A model generated the notes under the pieces. The model was given only the letters and a program-made list of their open reading frames with translations. It was not told where the DNA came from and did no database searches. Position numbers and translations under genes: made by a program. This document shows, one piece after another, positions 1 to 7,497 of a stretch of DNA of 15,698 bases. Position 1 is the stretch's first letter, and each line of letters begins with the position of its first letter. Source of the stretch: Acanthamoeba lenticulata (Eukaryota; Discosea; Longamoebia; Acanthamoebidae); NCBI GenBank assembly GCA_002179805.1, contig NAVB01001206.1, positions 1-15,698 on the forward strand, given 5' to 3'.

Positions 1-184
1 ATTGTTAAAAAAAGATTTTGCTCGATTGGAAGAGTGAAAACGAGGAGCAAGAGAGGAGGGCGGCACGGCGGGGGGGGGGGGCTACCATGGCCACGACCCG
101 GTCAGTGATGTAGGTCAGGTCGAGGTCAAACGAGTGCATCTGGTACCTCTTCTTGTTCTGCGAGACCAACGTGCGCAGATTCAT
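1..184 (-). CDS. PTEN: PTEN-like phosphatidylinositol 3-phosphatase, first coding exon only (partial)
   Basis: PTEN dephosphorylates PI(3,4,5)P3 at the plasma membrane and opposes PI3-kinase signalling. Only the first coding exon (86..184, 33 codons) is present. It starts at the ATG at 184-182 and ends in the ATG at 88-86, followed by a GTAGCC donor at 85. The intron runs off the left edge. The exon carries the N-terminal PTEN signature: VSQNKKRYQ (basic PIP2-binding segment) followed by FDLDLTYITDRVVAM, which in PTEN proteins continues into GFP. The conserved junction supports the donor choice. No catalytic residue (the P-loop lies further downstream) can be seen. The start fits because the family begins about eight residues before the VSxNK motif. 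The first intron begins with a run of 12 C on the sense strand (plus-strand G at 70-81). The alternative is a tensin-like or other PTEN-family protein, but the FDLDLTYI block is typical of PTEN itself. Confidence 0.8.
70..81. repeat. G12 homopolymer (C12 on sense strand) in PTEN intron 1
   Basis: A run of twelve G on the plus strand lies just after the GTAG donor of the PTEN first intron. It is one of several long C/G tracts in introns of this window, and its exact length may be unreliable in an assembly. Confidence 0.85.
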
Positions 185-698
185 TTTCCGGCGGTCCACC
201 CCGCCCTCCAGCTATGGAGGAGCCCAGATGCGTTCTCTCACGCGGGTGGTGATCTACTGTGCCGCGGGCAACAACCCCCCCCTTTGCCCCTCCTGGTCTG
301 TCTCTGTGCTCGTTGGCCCGCCAACCGCGGTTTATTACCGCCACACGTAATTGCACCCCATGCGTGCGGAATTGAAAACCTCTTTTTCAGCTTCACCAGA
401 CCAGAGGCGGGCTGGGCCGTACTGCACGCTGCGCCTGGCGCCAAGAGGCCCAAGCCTGGGGGAGGGCGCAACGCTCTTGAGAGAAGAAGACCAACATTTG
501 TTGTGTTTTTGTGTTGTTTTTGTACACAGTGATAAAAGAGGTGAGACGGCGCGGCGGCAAGCACCGCACCCTCGCTCGGCGCGGTGATGATGAAACGCGG
601 CCCGCGCTCCCTCGAGCGAGGAGGAGGAGGAGGAGGAAGAAGTATTCACACAAACAGAGAAGAGGCGCAACCACAGCGCCTTCGCCATCGCGCGAGCC
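185..698. other. Intergenic: PTEN upstream region and 3' side of the DCN1-like gene
   Basis: Both flanking genes are on the minus strand, so this 514-bp stretch should hold the PTEN promoter and 5' UTR plus the 3' UTR of the DCN1-like gene. I see no convincing coding exon: the open frames here lack family motifs and overlap on both strands. It contains a C8 run near 275-282 and a GAG/GAA microsatellite at about 618-642. No clear TATA element or polyadenylation signal was recognised. Confidence 0.5.
618..642. repeat. (GAG)n/(GAA)n microsatellite
   Basis: About eight tandem GAG/GAA triplets on the plus strand, in non-coding sequence downstream of the DCN1-like stop codon. Confidence 0.8.
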
Positions 699-1959
699 TT
701 AGGAGGCCTCGGCCGCCTCTTCGTCCTTCTTCTCCTTTGCCCATGTCACCCACTCGTCCAGGATGCATGGCCCTGCACAAGAAAAGGAAGGAAGAGCAGC
801 AGTAACTCGTGAGCGAAAACGAATGCGAGGCCGAGAGGGGACTTTGGAGGCAGAACGTACAAGCGCCGTTCTCGTCGTAGTTGGCAAAATTGATGTCGAT
901 GGTCTTGCAGAACTCAAGCAGACTTGTCCACTGATCCACGTTCACGCCCTTGTACGAATCTTGTTGCTTCAAGAACTCGAGGAAAGACTTGGACAGCGGG
1001 TGGCGATCCACCAGCAGCAGGCCGATAAGGGCCTGTGCAATTTCAATATCTGGGCAATGTAGGAAAAACACAAAGGAATGAGCATGAAGAAACGCAAAGA
1101 GAGAAAGGGGGATGTTTGGTGCAGTGTGCTTTACCTATACACTTTTGCTGTGGCTCCTTCGAGAAATCGAATGTGAACCGGTAGATGTTTTTGAAGGTGG
1201 CGGGGTCATCAAGCTCGTCACGGAACTTTGGTAGGTGCTTTCTGATCTTGTCCATGGTGTCGAGTCTGCACTCGTTCAACAGAAGAAAAAAAAAAAATCA
1301 GCATGTTGCGAGGGGGGGTAGGAAGAGTGAGGTGAGGTACGAACCCAAGCGCTTCGAAACCCTTCATGAACTCCTCCTTGGTAAAGCAGCCCATTTGCTT
1401 GGCCTTGAGGTGATAAGCAATTACAAGGGTAATCACCTGAAGAAGTAGAAAGAGGGTCAATCTCGAGGTGGACACGACGCCGCATGGAAATGCGTACATC
1501 CTCAGGATCGATCTCGAGATCCTGGCAGAACTTTTCCATTCCAGTTGTGCCAATTTCATCTTCCCCCTCTTCCTTGTACTTGTTGAACACCTCCTCTAAC
1601 CGCTTTGCTGAGAAGGCTTGCCCATCCTCCTGCTCCACATGCAGAGATCAGACTCATTGCCCAGTTTTCTTTCTAGAAAAGAGATCGGCATAAAAGCGCA
1701 CCTTTTGAGGGACCTTCGAGCTGATATGCACAAGAGATCGATCGGGATGACAAGCAGTTAATAAACAAGCCCCTATTCCCTGGCCTGGCAACTCAAAGAG
1801 AGAGAGAGAGTACCTGGGAGATTTGGTTGATGCTGGGGTCACGGGCTTGGCGCTCGGGTTCTGGGGAGGGGCCTGTTTCGGCGTGTCCTTCGCAGGCTGA
1901 GAAAGCTCGGCCTTGGAGGGGCTCCTGCTGCCGGACTTCTTAGACTTGGTGTTACCCAT
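699..1959 (-). CDS. DCUN1D: DCN1-like protein (potentiating-neddylation domain), predicted N-myristoylated
   Basis: DCN1-like proteins bind cullins and the NEDD8 E2 and promote cullin neddylation, which activates cullin-RING ubiquitin ligases. Seven exons were assembled: 1814..1959, 1702..1720 (19 nt), 1498..1629, 1345..1436, 1135..1265, 861..1049 and 699..772. They give 260 aa, close to human DCUN1D1 (259). Family blocks run across the junctions: FNKYKEEGEDEIG (about 70-85), DPED/VITLVIAYHLKAKQMGCF, GLDTMDKIRKHLP, YRFTFDFSKEPQQK, and NYDENGAWPCILDEWVTWAK (230-249), the C-terminal cullin-binding part of the PONY domain. There is no N-terminal UBA domain. Instead the protein begins MGNTKSKK, with Gly2, Ser6 and Lys7/Lys8, a good N-myristoylation signal, followed by a Ser/Pro/Lys-rich linker to about residue 50. 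This resembles the membrane-bound DCUN1D3 branch. Intron 1 starts with a CT repeat and is 93 nt without an in-frame stop. Confidence 0.9.
1797..1810. repeat. (AG)n microsatellite at the intron 1 donor of the DCN1-like gene
   Basis: Seven AG units on the plus strand, read as CT repeats immediately after the GTA donor on the sense (minus) strand of the DCN1-like gene. Confidence 0.85.
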
Positions 1960-2439
1960 GCTCGCTTACTCTGTGCAAGGATAGATTCTTGGCTACAAGT
2001 TTTTTTGTTTGAAACGAAGATGGAGCGTGCGGAGGCCCAATTCTGCTGCGGCTGGTCGACGCGTGAGGAGGCGACTTCAAATGGTTGCAAGGGATCTTGG
2101 CGCTCCGTATATTGTTGCCTCCTCTTCGCACACCGTGGCGGGAGGCTTCAAACACTGTTCGGGATGAGAAGCGCAGACAGAAGAGGCGCCCGAGACCCAC
2201 CCACAGACTTTCCCTCTTAGCCGACAGCTGTTTCGTTCTTATTTCGGGGAACGATGGCACCAAAGCGAAGCCTTTTTACGCCGACACCAGAAAACCTTTG
2301 TTTTCACCGACTATTTCTTTCTTCATCAACCAGCTCTTCTTGTGTGTTTGTTTTTTTCGTGGGCCACTTGCGCACGCCCTGTCTAGGGTCGCCTGCTGCT
2401 TTCTCTTTGATCTCTTTTTTTGCATGCGCTTTGGGTGGG
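1960..2439. promoter_or_regulatory. Divergent intergenic region between the DCN1-like and DCP2 genes
   Basis: The two start codons (1959 on minus, 2440 on plus) face away from each other, so this 480-bp region must hold both promoters and 5' UTRs. The part near DCP2 (about 2310-2430) is T-rich and could include a 5' UTR intron. An open frame in phase with DCP2 begins with an ATG at 2254, so a longer DCP2 N-terminus cannot be excluded. No clear TATA box was identified. Confidence 0.55.
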
Positions 2440-5164
2440 ATGAAGCGAAAGTACCACGAGCCGCCGCTGTACGCCCAGCCGTATGGGGCGCAGATGATTG
2501 GCCACGATCTAGAGGTGGGCCCGTTTAGCCTTGAGGTCCAAGACGTTTTGGATGAAATCGCGGGGTAATGGCAGTTTTCATTTGAACCTTTTTCCTTCAT
2601 TTTAGTATAGCTTTTAGGGAAGCGCACCCAATTGATTGCGCCGCTACTTGTTGTGCCCTGGCGGCATTCTCACCTCCTGCTCAGTAAACACTTTGGCTCA
2701 GCAAAATGTAGCAACATGGAGCAGTTGTGCACCACGCTAGAGGAAGCCTTTTGGGACTACAAAGACCTCTACGTGGCCGAGAACCCAGACGTGTTTCCAC
2801 CAGTCACCTTCAAGCAGTTTGTTGAGATGTGTACCAACACCTTCAACCTCCTTCTTCCTCCTTCTGCATCATGCTTTGCACTGTGCATGACGTCGTGCGT
2901 CGTCGACTTGCCCAGTCTTTGCGGCAGGCCGCGCCGCACAGCCACCGTTCTGCAACTTCCGGTCGTCACCACGGGACATGGCCGAGTGGTACCTGAAGTA
3001 CAAGCGCACCCTCAACAGCTACGGCGCCATCCTTCTCGACTCAACCCTCAAGAAGGTGCATTCCCGTTTGCGATCATAAAATAAGAACAAAAAAAGAACA
3101 AAAAAGAACAAAAACAAAAAGAATTCTGAGTGGCCGTCGTGCAGTGCGTGATGGTGCGCGGGATCGCGTCGAGCATATGGGGCTTCCCCAAGGGCAAGGC
3201 CAAGTTCGTGCCCAAGGCCCGCGCGAAGGAGGTGCGTCGCGTTGGTGGATCTCCGCCACTTTCGGGAGCTCCCGAAGGCTCACGCCGCGTGATGGTGTGG
3301 AGCGCGGATAGAGTCACGAGGCGTCAGAAGAGACCGCGGCGCCGGCGCTGGACATGGAAAAAGAAACCGCAGCCGCGTGCGCCATCCGCGAGGTCTTTGA
3401 AGAGCTTGGCGTCGACATCACCGATCGCATCGACGAAAAGCTGGTACTTTACATCTTTTGGATTAAAATTTATTAATTTATTTAATTCATTTACAAATGA
3501 CTTAAAATCAAACAACAACAACAGGTCATCGAGTGGAATGTGGGGAAGCGCAAGGCCATCTTCTACGTGATCCCCAACGTGTCGCGCGACACGCCCTTTG
3601 CGCCTCAGCTCCGGAACGAGATCGAGGAGATCGCCTGGAAACCCGTGAGCCGTTTGGCCGAGTTCAACACCCACTACAAGCCCCTGGCCGAGAAGCTGCA
3701 AAAGTGCATCGCCGACTACACCCCGCCCGCCAAGGACGCCTCCGACGCCACTACATCCACGGGCAAGGAGAACGGCGGCCACGAAGAGGCCGACGATGAC
3801 GAAGACGACGGGGGCAGGTACCACATGATTGGTTTTTTTTTTGTATTTTATTTTATTTTTTGATATTTTTATTACTTTTACATCCACGGCGGCATGACGT
3901 CAGCATGACGCGCTGACCTCTCGCGCGCAGGCCGGGGCACGCCGAGGGCCGGGACGCCTACCCCGGGCTGGCCTTCAAGCTGCGGCGGATCAAGGAGGGC
4001 TGCAAGCGGTGCCCCCTCTGCGGGATGTGGTTCATGCCCGGGCGGAAGCTGCACATGGCTCGCCACCTCAAGACTTGCGCCGAGATGGAGCTCAAGCAAC
4101 TCGAGGGCGAGGCTCCTCCGCCCCCGCCCATGCAGCATCAGCAGCCGCCCATGCCCATGCCCGTGCCCATGCCGATGCCCGTGCCTGTGCCGCTGGACCA
4201 GGGCCCGCCGCCGCAGCAGCAGTGGGCTCCGGCCGGCCCGCCGCCGCAGCAGGCGGTCGTCTTCTCGCCGCCGCCGTCGGTGAACAACGGGCCGCCGCCG
4301 CCGCCAACGATGATCCCGCCTCCGCAGCAGCAGCAGCAACTGCAGCAGCTGCCGCCGTCGCCCCAGCCGCAGCAGCAACAGGCGCCCTCGTTCGTGGCAC
4401 AGCTGCAGGTGCTGCAGCACTCCCTCCAGAAGGCCATGGGCGACCGCCTCGCTGCTCAAGCGGCTGCCCACCAGCCAAGCCCGCCGCCCTCGGCCTTTCG
4501 CCCGTCCCCGCCGCACTCCTTCAGCCCGTCCCCTCCGCCATCGATGCTGCAACAGCCACTGCAGCAGCAGCAGCAGCAGCCGCAGCAGCAACCACAGTTC
4601 TTCCAGCCGCCACCACCACAGCAGCAGCAGTTCTTTCAGCCGCCACCACCACCACAGCAGCAGCAGCAAGCGCCACCACCACAATACCTGGACCAGCAGC
4701 AGCAGCAGCAGGCGCCGTTTTTCCAGCCCATGGCGCCGCCACCACAGTTCCAGCAGCAGCAGCAGCCACCACCGCCGCAGTTCCTTCCCGACCACCACCA
4801 GCAGCAGCAACAGTACCAGCAGCAGCAGCAGCCGCCCCAATACTACGCGCCGCAGCAGATGCCACCACCATCACCCCAATACCAACAGCAGCAGCAGCAG
4901 CAGCCCCAGTATCAGCAGCAGCCGCCGCCGCCACAGTACCAGCAGCCCCAGCAGCAGCAGCAGCAGCCGCCACCGCCCTCGATGGGCGGCTTTCTCGCGC
5001 CGCCGCAGCAGCAGCAGGGCGGGTTCGCATACCAGGCTCCGATGCAGCAGCAGCAGCCGCCACCACAACAACAGCAACAAGCACCGGCGCCCACACAACT
5101 GGGCCAGACGCGCAGCCAGATCCTGGAGGGCCTGCAGGCGCTCCTGCAGCAGCGAGGGCCATGA
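2440..5164 (+). CDS. DCP2: DCP2 mRNA-decapping enzyme (Nudix) with zinc-finger-like module and Gln/Pro-rich tail
   Basis: DCP2 removes the m7G cap from mRNA and commits it to 5'-3' decay in P-bodies. Seven exons were assembled: 2440..2564, 2685..2830, 2916..3055, 3145..3231, 3312..3443, 3525..3817 and 3931..5164, giving 718 aa. Order: N-terminal helical domain (VLDEIAG to about 136; MEQLCTTLEEAFWDYKDLY matches family Box A); Nudix fold (about 120-255) with SYGAILLDSTLKK, WGFPKGK (149-155), ETAAACAIREVFEELGVD (184-201, with R192 E193 E196 E197) and Box B-like RNEIEEIAWKP (240-250); an acidic linker; a C332/C335/C338/H349/H353/C357 cluster; then about 345 residues rich in Gln, Pro and His/Phe/Tyr. 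The Nudix box has 29 residues between Gly154 and Glu184 where the family has five. Exon 2 and exon 5 acceptors were chosen by phase; alternatives shorten the protein slightly. Catalytic Glu residues are intact. Confidence 0.9.
4318..5158 (+). repeat. CAG/CCG/CCA triplet-rich region encoding poly-Gln/Pro
   Basis: Dense imperfect CAG, CCG and CCA triplets encode the Q/P tail of DCP2. The repeats hold all six frames open, so long frames in other phases or on the minus strand here are artefacts. Confidence 0.9.
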
Positions 5165-5346
5165 CCTCTCGCACCCGACCGCCACACACCCCTCCCTGTA
5201 CAGAAACACTTGCCCTCGAGAGAAAGAAACAACAACAACAACAAGAAGAAGAGCTTTTATTGATGGTCCCCTTCTTAATGGGGACGAAGAAGCCGCAGTT
5301 CGTTCTCGTGAGGTGGCGGCCTCATGTGGCGTCGATGCATCACATC
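5165..5346. other. Convergent 3' intergenic region between DCP2 and F-box genes
   Basis: The stop codons of DCP2 (plus) and the F-box gene (minus) face each other across 182 bp, which must hold both 3' UTRs. It contains a CAA/GAA-rich stretch at about 5229-5250. No AATAAA signal was seen. Confidence 0.6.
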
Positions 5347-6820
5347 TCACTGGAGGGTGGGGCTGAAGATCTTGCCCGTGTTGAGGAAGGCGAGGAGAAA
5401 GCCGTTGAACTGGCTGTACGCCACCAGCTGGGCGCGCTCCGCCCCAACGAGGAACGTCATCGCCTCCTCCCAGCTCATCTGCCACGCATCGTCATGTGGT
5501 GTCACCACGTCTCTCCAATGTGTTTGTTCAATTGAAGTACCTTGGGGGCTTCTTCTTCTTCTTCTTCTTTTTGCACCTCATCTTCTTCCTCCTCCGCATC
5601 TCCTTCTTCATCATCATCATCATCACGCTTGTGCTTCCTGTTCGGGTGGCACTTGCACAAGGGCTTGGCTGCTTGCCCAACCAGGAGTTGAAAGACATCA
5701 TCACCATTGAGCATCGCCAGCCGTGATGAGAAAGACCACACACACATGCACACGGACACGCACACATCGCACACGTACGTGACCAGCGCAGGTCTTCTTC
5801 AGGCACATCGCTTGAATAGTCGCCCACGAAGTCCTGGTGGAGGTGAAAGTACAAGGGCAGGCCCGTGACGACGCTGTACACGACGGCCTCCACGTCGTAG
5901 CAGATCTCACACAGATAGTCCACTTGGCTATATAGAAGAGGTGCGTGAAACGCGTGCATGCAGCAGGTTGGTTGGCGTCAGTCTTCAAACGAAGCACACT
6001 TCGGTCAAAAGGAGCCAAAAGGATTTACGTTATGTCCACATGAACTTGGCGGTAGTGAATGCCTGGCCAAAGATCCGCCAAGACCGACTTGGCCTGTCTT
6101 GCTTCTTCGTCATCCTCTTGGTTTGGCTCCCTAGCACGGCCGTCATCGTCATCACCATCACCGTCGTCAAGAACGAAACAAAAAAGCGCAGGTCACCAAC
6201 ACATACAAGAAGCGCATTGTGTTGGCCTTCAGGGTTCGCTGGTCACGACTGCTCTCCACCTTGCGTTGCATGTCCATGATCAAGTCGCTTAGTAAATCCA
6301 GGTCATCTGCTGGCAGCGAGGCCATCCGGGCGTGCATGTCTGTAACAACGGCGCTTGCATCCCCTGTTTCAAGAATACTGTTAAAAAAAAAATGAAGATA
6401 ATAACAGAAAAAAGAACGCCATCACCTGTCTTTTCAAGAAGGAGGCGTTCGGCCGCGATCTGCTTCCAGTCATGGCTGAGGTCTGGGACTGAAACAAAGT
6501 GGTGTGGCAAGGGCCACTGCTGGAAGTACGCGTGCGCCCACAGCATCTTCCACCCGCCTGTTCCTTGCGGCGGGCAGAGCAGGTCACGCCACTCACGGCA
6601 GACAAGCTGCGCGCGGCCCAGGCTGCGCAGGTCCAACCACCCCAGTACGGCCCACACCAGCTCCCGTGGCCACTCGGCATCCCCCCTTGGCTCCTCGTTC
6701 ACCTCCTCGAGACCTGCCTTAAGTTAGAATGTATTGACAACTCGTTGCCAAAATTCATACGTGGTCGCTTAGGCGTGGCCACGAGGTGGGTAGAGGGAAG
6801 ACCACAAGTAGCGCCTCCAT
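5347..6820 (-). CDS. F-box domain protein with acidic Asp/Glu tract and unrecognised C-terminal region
   Basis: F-box proteins link substrates to SCF (SKP1-CUL1) ubiquitin ligases. Model exons: 6761..6820, 6426..6717, 6207..6339, 6029..6130, 5779..5927, 5541..5668 and 5347..5478, giving 331 aa. The F-box is about residues 36-76: WPRELVWAVLGWLDLRSLGR, then AQLVCREWRDL. After it come a Trp-rich stretch and an amphipathic segment (DMHARMASLPADDLDLLSDL). Next is a conserved-looking block (GIHYRQVHVD, VDYLCEICYDVEAVVYSVV, PLYFHLHQDFVGDY), then KPLCKCHPNRKHKR, an Asp5 run and Glu runs, and a hydrophobic C-terminus (YSQFNGFLLAFLNTGKIF). I do not recognise the C-terminal region. Exons 2-7 are well supported by phase. 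The first exon is weak: no in-frame ATG precedes the F-box in exon 2, so an ATG at 6820 with a short (43-58 nt) intron was proposed. Other first exons are possible. Confidence 0.72.
5549..5627 (-). repeat. GAA/GAG/GAT triplet repeats coding for the acidic tract
   Basis: On the sense strand of the F-box gene, GAT triplets (Asp5) and GAA/GAG runs encode an acidic tract in exon 6. Such coding microsatellites often vary in length. Confidence 0.85.
5737..5780. repeat. CA-rich simple repeat in F-box gene intron 5
   Basis: Imperfect CA/CACG repeats fill the donor-proximal half of the intron at 5669-5778 and overlap the GTACGTGTG donor. Confidence 0.75.
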
Positions 6821-6889
6821 TGTCAATAAGCTTTCGCTTCATCACGGCACGGAATGAACAACGAAAACGATGCCTCAAGAATAATCTCC

Positions 6890-6895
6890 AAAAAA
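6890..6895 (-). terminator. RNA polymerase III terminator (T6) for tRNA-Glu
   Basis: Six T in a row on the minus strand begin three bases past the 3' end of the tRNA gene, the usual Pol III stop signal. Confidence 0.75.
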
Positions 6896-6898
6896 TAC

Positions 6899-6969
6899 TC
6901 CGCTACCGGGAATCGAACCCGGGGTGCCTGGGTGAAAACCAGAAATGTTACCGACTACACCATAGCGGA
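6899..6969 (-). tRNA. tRNA-Glu(UUC): tRNA-Glu (anticodon UUC)
   Basis: The minus strand folds into a full cloverleaf of 71 nt. The acceptor arms TCCGCTA and TAGCGGA pair in seven positions. The D stem is GTGT/ACAT. The anticodon stem is TCTGG/CCAGG around loop TTTTCAC, giving anticodon TTC (UUC, glutamate). The T stem is CCGGG/CCCGG. Internal promoter boxes are intact: A box TGGTGTAGTCGG and B box GGTTCGATTCC. There is no intron and no encoded CCA, as expected for a nuclear eukaryotic tRNA gene. It lies about 80 bp upstream of the proposed F-box gene start, on the same strand. Confidence 0.96.
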
Positions 6970-7497
6970 TGTTATTTTAATCAAGCGAAATCAGCGGAAC
7001 GGATCATGACAGCAGCTACCCGCAACCTATTTTCTTCCGTGAACAAGAAGAACAAGAGAGAGAAAAAGTGGCCCCGCACTTAAAATATACCAACATTGGG
7101 TGGTTTAAAGCAAGTAACCGCGCACTTTGCGTGTCCTAAAGAACGCAACAACTTCTCTCGCCACTGCTGCACGGGCTTGGCAATGCTGAGCAATCTTTTC
7201 TCAAAGGCCACGGACAATCGGCGCGGTTTGGCTTGCCGGCCGTGTGGTGCGCGCAGGAATTAAGGAAGGGCCTTGTTTTTCAACCTCCACTTCTGCTGAC
7301 TAGTGGGTTGTCTTCTTGTGCGCGATGCACGGACAACAGAAGAAGCGGTGGTTCCGGAATGTGTAGAGGACCGGATCGAACACATGCTACATGCACGTCT
7401 GGTAGTGTTGCCCCTCCTTTGTGTCTGGCCCAGATACCGGCTTTTAACTCCGGAGCCTTTACGCGTTTCGCCCTCACAGGAAAAGACGACATGCGCG
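6970..7497. other. Intergenic: tRNA 5' flank and BTB gene upstream region
   Basis: This 528-bp stretch should contain the 5' flank of the tRNA gene and the promoter and 5' UTR of the BTB gene. An acceptor-like CCCTCACAG ends at about 7479, just before the BTB start codon, so a 5' UTR intron is possible. Open frames here show no recognisable protein motif. An AT-rich spot (TTAAAATATACC, about 7081-7092) is the only TATA-like element noticed. Confidence 0.45.

Noticed and set aside
134..564. Small open frames on both strands between PTEN and the DCN1-like gene
   Set aside because: No motif or splice-linked conserved block was found, and opposite-strand frames overlap. GC-rich non-coding DNA explains them.
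2085..2439. Longer DCP2 N-terminus or separate small gene upstream
   Set aside because: The in-phase extension from 2254 is low-complexity and hydrophobic, unlike DCP2 N-termini. It is kept only as a possibility in the intergenic note.
3878..4840. Leu/Arg/Trp-rich open frame on the minus strand
   Set aside because: It is antisense to the DCP2 zinc-finger and Q/P exon, with repeat-driven composition and no family motif.
4009..5535. Long Ala-rich and other open frames overlapping the DCP2 tail on both strands
   Set aside because: They arise from CAG/CCG triplet repeats, which lack stops in all frames. Only the Gln/Pro frame continues the conserved DCP2 exons.
5737..5780. CA-rich repeats considered as CRISPR-like or telomere-like repeats
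   Set aside because: They are imperfect dinucleotide repeats inside an intron with no spacer-repeat pattern or telomere unit.
5941..6292. Plus-strand open frames across the F-box gene
   Set aside because: They overlap F-box exons 3 and 4 in antisense and show no motif. The minus-strand exons join with matching phases.
7233..7497. Open frame running into the BTB gene start from upstream
   Set aside because: The upstream residues lack coiled-coil character and contain an acceptor-like site. The ATG at 7498 begins the heptad pattern.
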